In this document: one piece after another, positions 22,421 through 33,849 of the stretch
How positions within the stretch are numbered: position 1 is the stretch's first letter
Layout of the letters: every line of letters begins with the position of its first letter
Assembly (NCBI GenBank): GCA_014529385.2
Contig: CM043968.1
Coordinates: 4,576,001-4,640,000, forward strand
Length of the DNA stretch: 64,000 bases
Reading direction: 5' to 3'
Source: Adiantum capillus-veneris
Taxonomy: Eukaryota; Streptophyta; Polypodiopsida; Polypodiales; Pteridaceae
The notes under the pieces: model-generated
What the model was told of the DNA's origin: nothing
The model's database searches: none
What the model saw: only the letters and a program-made list of their open reading frames with translations
Position numbers and translations under genes: made by a program

Positions 22421-23699
22421 AACTTGCTGTATCACTTATGGTTTACTTTATTTCTTGGTATTTTTCAGTTTGTCTATTCGTATTTGATACGACCACCTTG
22501 AGCAATGTCTAGAACTACATTGATAACATGAAAGGTATGCCAAACATAGATGCTATCTGCCTCAAAAATTAAAATGTTGGGCAACCTGGTTAGCTCCAAG
22601 AGGTTTCAACGGAATTAGTTAGAGGTTTCAATAGTAGAGATCAAGATACCAAGACAGTCTGAACAAGAAAAGTGGTTTTCCATTATATATAGTAGCGGGT
22701 TACAAAATTCCACTATTTACATGATTATGGCAATCTCCTACCTCGGGGGATCAAATTTATAGGAGTACCCCTCCATCTGTATGAAGTAATCAGTAATGTA
22801 CCCAGAAATATCGTCTTCATTGTCAAAGACTGGGTTTTTTGCGAGTGTACGTTGTTGGGTACCGATCCCTTATCCACCCGAGCAACCAAGGCAAACAAAA
22901 TCCAGCAAGTAAAACGGGTAATCGGTTCCTACTAGCATGGGATCATATGATCAGATTGCCATATAGTTTTCATAGTCATTTTTAAGAGACTTGTATCTAC
23001 AATCATCTACAAGAATAGTGTTGCTGGCATCGTACTTCGAGTGCCTTGCCCACAGCGTCCGTAGCTTCTTCAGGAAAACGGGCTTATCGCCCATGTGTTT
23101 GGGCACAACCGGCACCTCCGACATACGGGCCGCCATATTTCACAGTCCTCTTGGGAGAGAATATCTGCTAATGCCAAGAAACGAGGTTAGAGGTATGCAT
23201 AACTTATGTCCTACAACATTCAAAGCGGGCATGCTTTACCTACAAAATATTTTTCCCTTCTATGGTTGGGGAAGCACGCGTTCACCATGTGTAACAGTTT
23301 TTCCCTTCTACAGCAGGACCACAACACTAGGATGGCTTTCTCTTTAAGCCTTAGGATGAACTGCTCCGCATCCGTTGGCCTTACAAGACAAATTATATCC
23401 TTTTGGAGATAGACTACCCATGGCGTGTGCTCCTGTGGCAGGCACTCAAGTTCCTCATGGATTTCACTGCAGCAGCTGGTTAGTAGCACGCCATTAAGAT
23501 CAAGCACAATCATTCGCCCGCATCCAGCAGCCACATCAAGCTGCAGCAATGTGCCTGCCGGTGTCTCGTCTAGCCACCAACTTCCTAAAGCACCAACAGA
23601 CATAATGAGTGGGGACAAATACACAGTGCAAACATCTTATCTAAAACAAAAAACTGGTCCAAAAACTACCAAATTTGGTACGGTATTGCACAAATGATA

Positions 23700-23960
23700 A
23701 GGACTATCCAAAATAGCAAGTTCAAGAAGTACCAAATTGGTACTGTAATAGTGGACAAACGTGCACCCAAGTTCAATAGTACCAAAAAGTACCAAATTTG
23801 GTACTGTAATGCACATACAGTGAGGAAAACTGAAACACTAATGTAACGAAAGGTAACATACCAACACAGAACCAGATAGAGAGAACAGATAAAGCCCAGG
23901 GCCAAAAAATCAAGTTGACTCGGTCACTAAAAAGCACATAGTGCGGAATACACTGGCTAC
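23700..23960 (-). repeat. Inverted copy of the transposase 3' repeat block
   Basis: Reverse complement of 21780 to about 22135, including one hairpin unit and the lead sequence. It occupies the intron between the Lys/Glu-rich exon and the phosphatase exon of the - strand gene. The two convergent genes therefore carry the same sequence in matching orientation relative to their own transcription. Confidence 0.8.
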
Positions 23961-25108
23961 AGTTTGCATGCATGGGATAATTGATCATGGACGAGATTGC
24001 ACTTCTTTCTCTACAAACAGAAAAGTTCCTGCAGGGTCACGGAATCAGGGGAATCACCTCTCCGCTTCGAAACAGCATCGGCAGCAGTAAAGTCAACGCC
24101 CTTATCGGTGTTGTCCACAACAGTATCGTTCGAAAGTACTTTTTCTTGCTCATCCTTGGCCTCCCTCCGATCTTTGTTGCCTTCCGACCCCTCTTTGGCC
24201 TCCCCTTCACTCCCCTTTGTGGTTTCCACCCCCTCCCCAACACCCCCCTTCATGGCTTCTTCCTTCACCCCTTTGGGTTCTTCCTCTCCCTTCTTGGTCA
24301 TTGCATCCTTGAGCTTTGTGTTGGCAGTATCCTGGCTTTCCTCCGCATCCAGATCCACAACAACAGGGACTTTACCTTCCTCCTTGTCCTTAGTCTTTTT
24401 ACCATCTCTGGCCTCCTCCTCACTTTTACTTTCGCTGTCACCTGTCTTTTTATCATCTCTAGCCTCCTCCTCACTTTTACTTTTGCTGTCACCTGTTGCC
24501 TCACATCTTTGCCCCGTCACATTGTCTTTCCCTACAGAATTACCTTGCTTCAGATCATGAAGAACATTTGATATCTCCCTTGTCACCTCATCCACGTCCC
24601 ATATTCGACTTGCAGCCGACTTTGTGGCGTGCTAGTCAACAACTGCAACATCCTGCTCCTCTGCAAACACAAAGAAAGACAACACATACTAACTTGTATG
24701 AAAACCTCACTGAGTTGCAAGTGCGCATATGTATTAAAAAATGCACACATACTTACTCTTGACAACTTGAAGCCCACTGGCCCAGGACTTTGCCAAATCA
24801 GAGATTACCATATTACAACCCGGCTTGACACACTGATCCCTGCTTTGTAACAGAGCACTGAAGCACAAGGGATGATACCGGTGTCAGCACTCTAGCATGA
24901 AGGTTCCGACTACATGTGCGCACTCCAAGGGCTCACCGCATGCAACACACATACCAAACACCGGGATCACATTTACCGAATCATTAACCTGGGGCCTAGG
25001 ATATAGCAGGAACCTCTTCCCAAGTCTGATATCAGACAACATCTCCTTCACAAATAGGGTATGCTCTTGACCTTCCTTCCATTTTTTCTCCAGAGTGTCA
25101 TACTCAGC

Positions 25109-26205
25109 CTATTGACAACCAGCGGTCCCAATTAGTTTCAAAAACTACCAAGAAGTCATACCGAGATTGGTACTTCTAAGTACTGTACTACCAAACAGAA
25201 CCCAAACTACCAAAACCACCAAAACTACCAAAAACTACCAAACTCGGGAATCATATAGTACCAAAAACATATAAATACCCTCAATGCATAACTAAACTAC
25301 CCAAACCTTATCAAAACTACCAAAAGCCACTTTTTGCAGCACTTTCAAATAGTACCTAAAAGTACCAAACTACCAAAACTACCAAAATCAAACTACCAAA
25401 AGCCATTTTTTGCAGCACTTTCAAATAGTACCTAAAAGTACCAAAACTACCAAAACTACCAAAATCAAACTACCAAAGACACTTTTTGCAGCACTTTCAA
25501 ATAATACCTAATAATACCAAAAGTACCAAAACTACCAAATCAAACTACAGAAGCCACTTTTTGCAGCACTTTCAAATAGTACCTAAAAGTACCAAAACTA
25601 CCAAAATCAAACTACCAAAACCACTTTTTGCAGCACTTTCAAATAGTACCTAAAAGTACCAAAAGTACCAAAACTCCCAAAACGACCAAAATCAAACTTT
25701 CAAATAGTACCAAAACAACCAAAACTACCAAGACTACCAAAGAAACACTTTTTGCAGCACTTTCAAAAACTACCTTCAAGTACCAAAACTACCAAAATTA
25801 CCAAAATCAAACTACCAATGACACTTTTGCAGCACTTTCAAATAGTACCTAAAAGTACCAAAACTAGCAAAACTACCAAAGCTATCAAAATAAAACTACC
25901 ATAACACCTTTTGTAGCACTTTCAAAAAGTACCTTAAAGTACCAAAACTTCTTCATAGTACCAAAAATACCAAACCATAAGACTGAAGGAAACCATAAAC
26001 TACCTAGAATAAAAACAGTTCTACCATAAGTACCTAACACTACCAATCCCACCAAACCAAGCATAAACAATTCTATCAAAGGTACCTAACACTACCAATC
26101 CCACCAAACCAAGCATAAACAGTTCTACCAAAGGTACCTAACACTACCAATCCCACCAAACCAAGCATAAACAACTCTACCTAAAACTCCCAAAACTACG
26201 AGCAC
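25109..26205 (-). repeat. TACCAAA-rich minisatellite filling an intron of the FCP1-like gene
   Basis: About 1.1 kb of (+ strand) actaccaaaa / agtaccaaa words with a longer unit of roughly 85-90 bp marked by ccactttttgcagcactttc, repeated about seven times between 25325 and 25925, and a 50-bp unit (caatcccaccaaaccaagcataaac) at 26050-26175. It lies exactly in the intron between exons ending at 26206 and starting at 25108. Confidence 0.8.
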
Positions 26206-27239
26206 CTGTTGCTCTAGAATCTCCTTGTCGAACAATGATGTATCTTCAGTGATTCCGTATCGGCGTAGCATCCTTCGACTGGCAGCCAAATCAGCTTCTA
26301 TCACATTGATTTCTGCATCATCGCCAGTGTTGGCCTCTCTCAGTGTTTCTAGCTGGGTCTCATATTCCTTGATGTCGTCCATAATCTGCTTGACAAGTTT
26401 CTTGGAACCCTCCTCCCTCAAGAGTGTTTCCTTCTTCTGCTTCAGAGACATTGTCAGCTCTTTCAGCCTATCAGCTACCCCCACACATGTCCGAGGGACT
26501 CTCCCAACCATAGCTTCAAGGTCCGCAATATAATCAGGTGTCTTCTCCTCATGACGCTGTGGGGGGACTTTCTGTGTAGGGGGCATACTACCGACTGGCG
26601 TAAGTTGGGGCTTCTTGGTATTTGACGGGTGGCCTCCTTGGGACGCACTGTTTGCCTTTCGCCAATTCTCAACCTTCTTTTCCAAGCCTCCTGGTGGGGA
26701 GGAACACATGTTGAGTACGCTCTCACCAAACCTGGCCCATGCAACCCTGTGGCCCGCGGGGTCCTTTGTGGCTGCATGACACTTCTCATATGAAAAACAA
26801 CGGACAAATTTTGTAGTGATCTCCCCACATGATGGTGGGGCTTGGTACACCTTATGGAACAGGAACCTGCATTCATCCTGAAGCCGTGGCTGCACGTGAT
26901 TTAAGTAAATCTTTGTCTTCTTCTGGCTGGAATGCCTGAATACAGTGAGCCACTGGTCATCGGGGATGTCATCTTCCATAAGATCCTTTGGCAACACCCC
27001 CTCCATGCTCAATCCATACTCATCATAAAGCTCTTGTGCTGTATAGTAGAACTTCATCAAGATAGGGTACTCCTCCATCTTGTTTTTTCCTGTGATGTGG
27101 AAACAGAACGCAAGTAAAGACATGCCCTCATTTCAGCACTCCAAATACCTGATTATTCACCCTATATGCCTCATTTCAGTTGTGCAAAACAAAACACATG
27201 GAATGAAATGAATGTATCTCATTCAGGTGACAATTGCAA

Positions 27240-27490
27240 AATTCAGTTGTGTACAGAGCCAAATTTGGTAGTGGTTAGTATCAAATTTGGTATTGGTTAG
27301 TACCAAATTTGCTACTAACCAAATTTGGTTATGCTGACAGCCCTACTGAGCTTCAACATCACAGACATAGACAAGATGGAGGAGTACCCTATCTTGACAG
27401 CCATAGAGGTGGACCAATGCGAATTAGGCATCACATTTTTTCCTATGCTGACAGCCATAGAGGTGGACCAATGCGAATTAGGCTAGAGTA
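27240..27490. repeat. Right-hand edge repeats of TE-A
   Basis: Contains atttggtagtggttagta words (27258-27335) and two copies of gctgacagccatagaggtgg, each followed by accaatgcgaattaggc (27393 and 27435). A 24-bp stretch (aagatggaggagtaccctat, 27373 on) is an inverted copy of the start of the - strand gene (27057-27082). Possible terminal region; ends not defined. Confidence 0.5.
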
Positions 27491-28548
27491 AATCTAGTTT
27501 ACTTCATTTAAAAAAACTTGATAAAATAATAAATAGAATTAAGCTCTCTAGAAGACTATTGGACAGTCTCCCAAGGGTCCAACGAGCATTCAGAAGCCCA
27601 ATGGCTTGCCTGATTCGTATTGGCTAGAAGACTAAGGGGTCCAATGAGAGATTAATTGATTTATTTAAATACCTAAAGCTCTCACAAAAGGGAAAAGGGG
27701 GACACATGTCACAAGGCTATCACTTATGCTTCTGAATTGTCATTGGCTAAGCTTTGCAGGGTCCAATAGGATGCCAGCATGTGAAATTAGCAAGAGGGGT
27801 TGACCAAGAGAGAGAGGGGGACTGATTTTTGCAAGGCATTATCACACACACACTCACACAATCTCATGTGGGAGTAAAGAAGACTATTTCCTTCTCAAGA
27901 TTTAATGGAAAGCTCATCATCTACTCCAAGCTTGTGAGAAGGGAGGCCTACACCAACAACTCTTGGCTTTGTGATGAAAATACAAACAAGAGCCAAGCTC
28001 CAATGCATGCTCATCTCCTCTACAATGCTAATTACTAAGCTATGATAAGCTATTATTTATTTGAGGAGACATACTTCTTTCTCATAACAATACTCCTTTT
28101 TCCTCTCTATCTACTCTTATACCCCGCTAGCTCTCACCATCTTCTAAGGCGTGTGAGATCTTGGGTCTGAGACCATGAGAGAATTGATGTTGTGTTTTAT
28201 AAGTGTGAGCTTGGTGCTTGAAGCTTCCATCTTCATTGCACCAGCAAGTTATTGAAGGAACACAAAGTTTTGTATTGTAAAATGTCTCCCTTGATGGGGG
28301 AAACCTATAATACAGATCCTTTTGGAGGGGGGACCGGATGATGTAAATCCGGTCCTCAACTATTATCAATAGATTAATTTCTCTCTCTTTTTGAAGTATT
28401 GTTCATGCCTATCTAGCTAGGTGTTATGATTTTCTCGCTCTTTCCATCCAAGCACTCTTGCTATGCTCATTAGGAATCAATTCTAATGAAATGCTCACTA
28501 TGTCTATGTCATTTTACACTACACACAAGTTACTAGACTATTAAATGT
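27490..28548 (+). repeat. Unassigned AT-rich segment, LTR-like
   Basis: About 1 kb between TE-A and the third Gypsy fragment. It has no coding potential I trust. Features such as atttatttaaatacc (27659), several ctctcac/gagagag tracts and a right end gttacaaca just before Gypsy sequence resumes would fit an LTR, but I find no partner copy in the window. Confidence 0.3.
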
Positions 28549-29240
28549 TACAACAACAGTAGCAGGGATAACCGCTATGAATCAATGTAATCAAAGAGAC
28601 AGAGCTTGAACAGGAGCATACGATAGATCCAATAATCAAAGTCAACCTTGGAGGTAATCAAGTGGACAATGAAATCCTAGATTCAGGAGCTCAAGGAAAT
28701 CTTATTTCCTACAACGTATATAAAGAGCTTGCACTTGAGGATAAATTAAAGCCAACACAACAAGCCATTCAAAGCTATTCAGAGCATTCAATCAAGGAAA
28801 TGGGATGGATAGTAATAATGGTGCAGATTAACCAATATGTCTATGAGCATAAATTTTATGTGGTAAAAGATAAGCCGTTGTGTCTCCCTTTATTGCTCAA
28901 TCAGCCATGGCAGAGACAATACAATGTACAAACTGTTTGGAGCTTTGATAAAGTCCACATTCAACATACTAAGGACAACCACGTGGTTCCATTTGTTGCA
29001 CACAAAGAAGACAAACTATGGGTAGTGGAGTCAAGAGATAAGGGCAACCAATCCTTCCTTACAATAGTTGAGCAATGGATACCAAAGGGAACCTCAATAG
29101 AAATCACTTTTGCATTGGTTCCACCCAGGGGAGTTAAGGCCAACAATGGAAAAATTTCAGTGGGAATATGTCGGGGAAAACCACAAAGACAAGGCAATTA
29201 TCACAACCTGCAACAGAACCTAAGCTTGTTTATATAAAGA
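28549..29240 (+). CDS. PR2 (second retropepsin-like domain), third Gypsy fragment
   Basis: From 28662 open for 191 codons to a TAA at about 29235; homologous DNA begins near 28549 (acaacaacagtagcaggg, as at 13422). Active-site segment ILDSGAQGNLIS has an intact DSG at 28680-28688, the only one of three PR2 copies with the catalytic triplet. YEHKFYVVKD and LLLNQPW follow as in the other copies. Preserved DSGA argues that this domain was once under selection as a protease. Confidence 0.65.
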
Positions 29241-29996
29241 AGGATGAAGTTGTAAAATTTTGACAGAATATGATCAAGGATACCTCTCCACCGTATGGTA
29301 AACACAGGGAACAACTCCACAACATATCACAAAATTGTGGGTACCAAAGAAGTTACTTGCAGCCCAAGGTGATTAACTAGGAACAACTTTGAATTCCAAA
29401 GCGACAAAACAGGGAACTCCCTTCAGTACAAACACCAAAGATCCAATCGAAACCACAACAATATCAACCACAACACAATGTTAAACGGATTTGGGTGCCC
29501 AAGATATTATGACAAACTCCAAAAAATCTAACTCAAATTACGGCACTTAAACATAGGCCAACATCAATGGCAGATGCAACTCGTGGAGTCAAACAAATGT
29601 GCAAACACATGCCACAATACAAACCAATAATCCAAGAGCATCCACTTCCAATTAAACAAAGAGCGGCACGTATAGAATGCTTATTATTTTATTGCTCTAA
29701 AAAGATTATGCCAAAATTGGAAACCTCAACATTGAATGCGAGTAAACATCTTGCTTATACCCTCTTCTTGCACATCATTAATTTTTTCCATGCACTAACC
29801 GACTATGAATATAGGGACGCATTACATGGCTTGCATTAGCACACAGTTGTAACCTATGCACACCACATAGCCTAGGGTGGTACACCGTCGTCCACAAGGA
29901 CTCCAATTACGAGGGGGTTGGCTGGAAAGCACATAACAATGTGATAAAAGTGCTGGTCACTTCAAAAACAGTGCAGCATGTCAAATTGGAGGGTTT
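29241..29996 (+). other. Pol tail and 3' noncoding block, third Gypsy fragment
   Basis: Stop-ridden remnants of the Gln/Thr-rich pol tail (29240-29760; IWVPKIL-like phrase near 29485), then the conserved block shared with element 1 (gactatgaatatagggacgc and gcattagcacac, 29800-29850). No intact coding sequence. Confidence 0.5.
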
Positions 29997-30831
29997 AGAC
30001 ATCATACATGTATGATGTCTATGTTGGCTTTTTTGTCTTAAACTTGGTGTGCAGCTTGCTAATGATGTGTGCATTGCTTTGATGTGCTCAAAAATGAATT
30101 TGGACAAGTGCTCATGTGGCCAAGCTCATAGAAGGTGTTTTAGACTCTTTGATTTGCAAAAAAGGCCCTGCTGCTGCCATGATATCTTTCCGGGTAGGCC
30201 TTTTCCTCTTTACATGTGACTTGCCTGCTTCATCCATCCACGCTTTAGGTGGCTTTAGTGTCTCATTTGGGATAGTAAAAGGCCCTGCTGCTGCCATGAT
30301 ATCTTTTTGGGTAGGCCTTTTCCTCTTTACATGCGACTTGCCTGCTTCCATTGATCCTGTGTGCACTCCAAGTTCCAAAGTTAGCATCTTTTTGAAAAAT
30401 CTTGTAGTTTATCAGCTTCTAGCTATCCAAATGATTTCAAAGTTGAATCACAAGCTAATTAAGGCCTAAATCTTCCATTCAAATGGAACAAAAGTGCATA
30501 AGTATGCTCATTTTATATTGTGAGACATCATATGCATATGATGTCTATATGCTCTGACTAAGGTGAAACTTGACATATGTATAGCTCATAGCTTGTACAC
30601 CGCACATATATGCTTGGAATGGGATTTGAACCAGTAATGGGCAAAAATTTGGCTTATAAGCTCTTTCTGGACTTTGAAATGGTAAACTGGGTGCATTTGG
30701 GGTATATGAGGTTCAAGTTGCTTGAAACTTGGTGGATAGACTCATGGGCATATGGTAAAAACATAGGGTAGGCTAAAACCTCCTTAGGTGGGCAATTTAA
30801 CAGCTTGGGACATCATTCGTGTATGATGTCT
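29997..30831 (+). repeat. Palindrome array, third Gypsy fragment
   Basis: Perfect 24-bp palindromes at 29997 (half-site AGACATCATACA) and 30523 (half-site AGACATCATATG), and a near-perfect one at 30808. Spacings are 526 and 285; the first interval contains a ~241-bp insertion. Flanks match the 5' leader of element 1 in direct orientation. A variant core (CATCATA) relative to CATCCTA shows compensatory change in both arms. Confidence 0.75.
30120..30360 (-). repeat. 241-bp insertion with a 70-bp direct duplication
   Basis: aaaggccctgctgctgccat at 30162 and 30279 begins two ~70-bp copies 117 bp apart, running to cttgcctgcttc. On the - strand both copies encode the same basic peptide (SHVKRKRPT then KDIMAAAGPF). 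It explains why the palindrome spacing here is 526 instead of 285. Could be a captured exon fragment; origin unknown. Confidence 0.6.
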
Positions 30832-31127
30832 TTTGTTTGCAAACAGCTTGAAACTTATAGGGTAGGATGTCCACAGCATGAGCATGGAGTGTACAACCTT
30901 TAATTTGAAATTGGGATTTTTTTTGGATATCAAAATCCATGAATGAGGTTTGTGTGTCTAGATTTTTTCCGCATTGGTATAATTAGGTCAAATGTTGTCC
31001 AAACATGATGAGTCAACCTCTTCCACCTTATGTGTCAATAACCCATGTGAAGAACCTCTCATAGCCCTTTTGTTCCTCCTTAGCCTTTGTATGGTGAGTT
31101 CTTGTAGTGCTAATTTGTCTTTTAGCT
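30832..31127. other. Noncoding junction
   Basis: AT-rich DNA between the palindrome array and the antisense ORF remnants; nothing recognised beyond a half-like gtaggatgtcc at 30863. Confidence 0.4.
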
Positions 31128-33063
31128 CTATGATTTTGCCTCTGAATTATTCCAGCTCATCTTTTGTCTTGTATTTTTCCTCTTGCAGTTTTGCAATCTC
31201 TCTGGACACTTCAACAATTTGCAAAATGAGGGTGTCTCTTTCAGTCTCAGCTTCCTGTAGTATTTTTCTTGTGTCTCTTGCTCTCTTTTAGCTCTCTCTA
31301 CTCTCTGCATATATCCTTGCAACTCTCTTTCAAGGTTGTCATGCTCTTTCATCATATTCTCTTCTCTTGTTTTAAACATACAATTTTCTTCAACTACAAA
31401 GACTGATCTTGTTCTAATCCGGTCTAAAATCTGTTGTGAAGCCTTAACATATTCTTCATTAGCTGCTGCCACCACACTCCCGGTCATAGGCTTTGGCAAT
31501 GGTCCAACTAAGGGGACCTGGTGGCCCATACTTAACAACACTCCTACTGAAGGGAGACACCACAGTCTCTCTCCATTGCGTGCTTGGCAGAACTGGAATC
31601 ATCCCAGGCACTTTGGGCGGTGACACATGCATTTCAAGTGCCCTTTATTTTTTGCCTTGGTCCTTGGAGTTTTCTTCAGATTTCTCTTCGTTCTTTGTAA
31701 CCCATGGTGGGCTAGATGTGTCATAGACTACCTCAAAAGCATCCTTGGACCACCTTTGAGGAGATCTTTGTAAGTGCATTTTTTGGTCTTTTCCTTTTCT
31801 TATGGCATTGGCCCAACTTCTGATTTCATCTTTGGAAGATCCTTTTGCTGGGATGCTGGGGTTTTTGGGCTTGGTGGTCGATCGAATTTAGGGGGAGACA
31901 CTGGTGGTGTTGCACTTCCTCCCTCAGCCTTGGTATCTCCTTCTTCTTCTTCTTTCCTTGCTTCTTGTGCTTTTGGCTACTTTTGTAGATTTTTCTTGAT
32001 GTCTTGGACTTCCTCAGTGGTGAATGGCTCTAGATTTTGCTACTCAATCACTCGCTTGGTCTCTTCATAAGCCCTGATATAATGATCAAATTGGTCCTCT
32101 AGGGGTCGAGAGGAGGAGCTACCGTACATCTTTTGTGGGTCTGGTCCCCCAGTACTCTTTGAAATCCCCTGTAAGTGCTCTTTTGGCCCTGAAATGCTCT
32201 ATTAATCTTTCAATATGTGTCACCTTCTGACTATTGGTTTCCTTCGGTCTTTCCTCCTTGTTCATCGTAGGTTTTCCTTTCTTCTTAGTTGGTTCCTCTA
32301 TCATATCTTCTTGCACTGTCTCCAGCTTTCTCCTAAGCCGCGTAGAGACAGGTGGTGCCACTACTATAGAAGGTTCATCTTCTATATCCTCTTTCAGTCT
32401 TAGCCAGTCGTTTTGGGTGGGTGGGTCTGGCCATTTTCCTTGTGCTCCAATAGCTTCATATGCAATTTTTATCAGAATCTTTGGACCACCAATGTATTTA
32501 GGCTTGTCAGTCTACAAGCCCACTACATGCTCATGTATATAAAGGTCGTAGTTTACACCCTTTGGTACATTGTTGCCCAGTGCCCAAGTAATAGTGGTGG
32601 TAGTGACATGTGGCGGGGTCATGTACTTTTGTGGCCGCTTGTTATAGACATGAAAAAATTGGTTGTACAACCTACATATTCTATTTGCTCTTGGGTCCAC
32701 CAAGTCTTCAAAATTTTGGTTGGTCTTCTTCTGAGAGTATACCTTTACTTTGTCTCTTCTTTCTTGGATAGAGCTGCCATCAGTGTGGAGTCCCAAAGAA
32801 TTACCAACAATCTATGGTGTAATGGCGACTTCTTTGCTTTCCCCTTTAAGTGTGGTGAGGATTTTTGTGTCGTCTTTCTTGATTGTGGATGTTAGCTCAT
32901 AAATTCTTTGGAAGTCAATACCAGCTTGCATTGATGTGAAAAATCCATGTAGGTCCACTTTTTCTAGGTGGTTGAGGATGTCCTCTTTGCTGGCATACTC
33001 ATTGAGCTCTATCAACAAGCTTGTGAAGCTTCCTGCATGGCCAATAAAAAAAAATTGGGCCAA
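31128..33063 (-). pseudogene. Gypsy accessory ORF (antisense copy)
   Basis: Four - strand frames (33063-32812, 32796-32512, 32361-32119, 31541-31128) separated by stops and shifts form one decayed protein. The block LYNQFFHVYNKRPQKYMTPP and later PKYIGGPKILIKIAYEAIGA align with LYHQHFHFLAKRPPRYTTPN and ITYLGALEVLTRIAYHAIGM at 47.5-47.75 kb in element 2, so both encode the same accessory protein, possibly related to the 'putative plant transposon protein' domain (PF20167-like; from memory). The C-terminal part is a Lys/Glu coiled coil. Function unknown. It runs opposite to the adjacent PR2. Confidence 0.55.
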
Positions 33064-33066
33064 AAC

Positions 33067-33250
33067 ATGGAGTTAGACTTCGGACACGCAAAGCGTCATT
33101 TGGCTCTCACGGCCAAGCGATACGTCCGCTTTCCACCAAACTTCACGAGCATCATCAACATACCATCAACAACCAAAAAATATGGTCAAGCATCAAGGAA
33201 AATTGTTGCCGACCATTTGCTGACAAAAAGATGCATTTTGAGAGACAAAG
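33067..33250 (+). repeat. Block shared with 3' zone of element 1
   Basis: gacacgcaaagcgtcatttg, then gctctcacggccaa and ccaccaaacttcacgagc match 15940-16050 in direct orientation. In element 1 it precedes an inverted palindrome array; here it follows an antisense ORF. Marks a rearrangement breakpoint at about 33065. Confidence 0.65.
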
Positions 33251-33254
33251 ATCT

Positions 33255-33849
33255 AAAATGTTAGGCTATGGTGGATGGGTTAGTGTGCCATTCATGGCAT
33301 AAGAATGATTAGAATAGGGTTAGCTTAGGACTTGATATTGGATACACAATACAATAAAGAATATTTGCCAAATGATAGGCTTACATTTTATTCAGCATAA
33401 TGTGCCTCTATATAGGCATATACAAAAGAGACAACCTTTTGAGACATGGGCATAATATGTGGCTGCCTATGCACAAATACAAGTGGTTGTCCCAAGGGCT
33501 ACTAGAGTAAGCATAGGAGCAGATAACTAGGCCATACAAGCCTTGGAAGCCCAGATCATAGTCTTACAAAGGGAATTAAAGTTAGAGAAAAGACAAAGAA
33601 TCCACATTGCAAAAGGGTCATTGGCAGCAAAAGACATGTCAAAAGAAATAAGTGGAGATGTTGCAAGACCTGCTAGTCAACAATGTAGAAGAGGCAATAA
33701 GAAGGGACAAGAAGGTGAATCAATAGCTAGCAACCCTAAGGCAAGAAGTAGAGCGGGAACAAGGTCAACCTATAGATCCAGATCCAAGCAACTGTAAAGT
33801 CAATGCCTAGCAAGAGCTTATGGAGCTCCCAAAAAGTTTAGAGGAACCC
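33255..33849 (-). repeat. LTR-like fragment and unassigned DNA
   Basis: On the - strand 33540-33255 contains a TATA-like stretch (tatatagagg, about 33412) followed by gaataaaatg (about 33395), an LTR-like promoter/poly(A) pattern. The rest (33540-33800, + strand) is an Arg/Lys/Gln-rich frame of unknown meaning. Gypsy leader sequence starts abruptly at 33850 without its LTR. Confidence 0.3.

Larger units (their letters stand above)
22725..27078 (-). pseudogene. Multi-exon gene: coiled coil, zinc finger, Lys/Glu-rich region, FCP1/NIF-like phosphatase
   Basis: Inferred exons: 27078-26206 (start ATGGAGGAG; conserved-looking N-terminus, Pro-rich middle, coiled coil with KELTMSLKQKKETLL); 25108-24757 (zinc-binding-like C-x2-C, then HRYHPLC, and C-x3-C); 24660 to about 24015 (Lys/Glu/Asp-rich); about 23583-23244 and 23140-22950 (HAD phosphatase: IVLDLNGVLL with the nucleophile Asp at 23501-23499, VRP, then NTILVDDCRYKSL); 22829-22725 (DNEDDISGYITDYF, then stop). 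Splice phases fit across the first three exons. FCP1/NIF phosphatases dephosphorylate Ser/Thr in CTD-like substrates; here the second Asp of DxDx(T/V) is Asn, as in some plant relatives. TGA at 24886-24884 and a TAG in exon 3 mark decay. Confidence 0.55.
17345..27480. mobile_element. TE-A: DNA-transposon-like locus with transposase and FCP1-like genes
   Basis: Two convergent, spliced, degenerate genes sit among arrays based on GTACCAAA and its complement, which occur from 18.6 to 27.3 kb and not in neighbouring Gypsy DNA. That shared repeat vocabulary, plus a transposase-like gene, suggests one mobile unit inserted into element 1 DNA. I could not find terminal inverted repeats or a target-site duplication; the limits are set by the change at 17345 and the last array copies near 27335-27480. 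Confidence 0.5.

Noticed and set aside
24011-24595. + strand Ser/Leu/Pro-rich frames opposite the Lys/Glu-rich exon
   Set aside because: Antisense shadows of the low-complexity exon of the FCP1-like gene.
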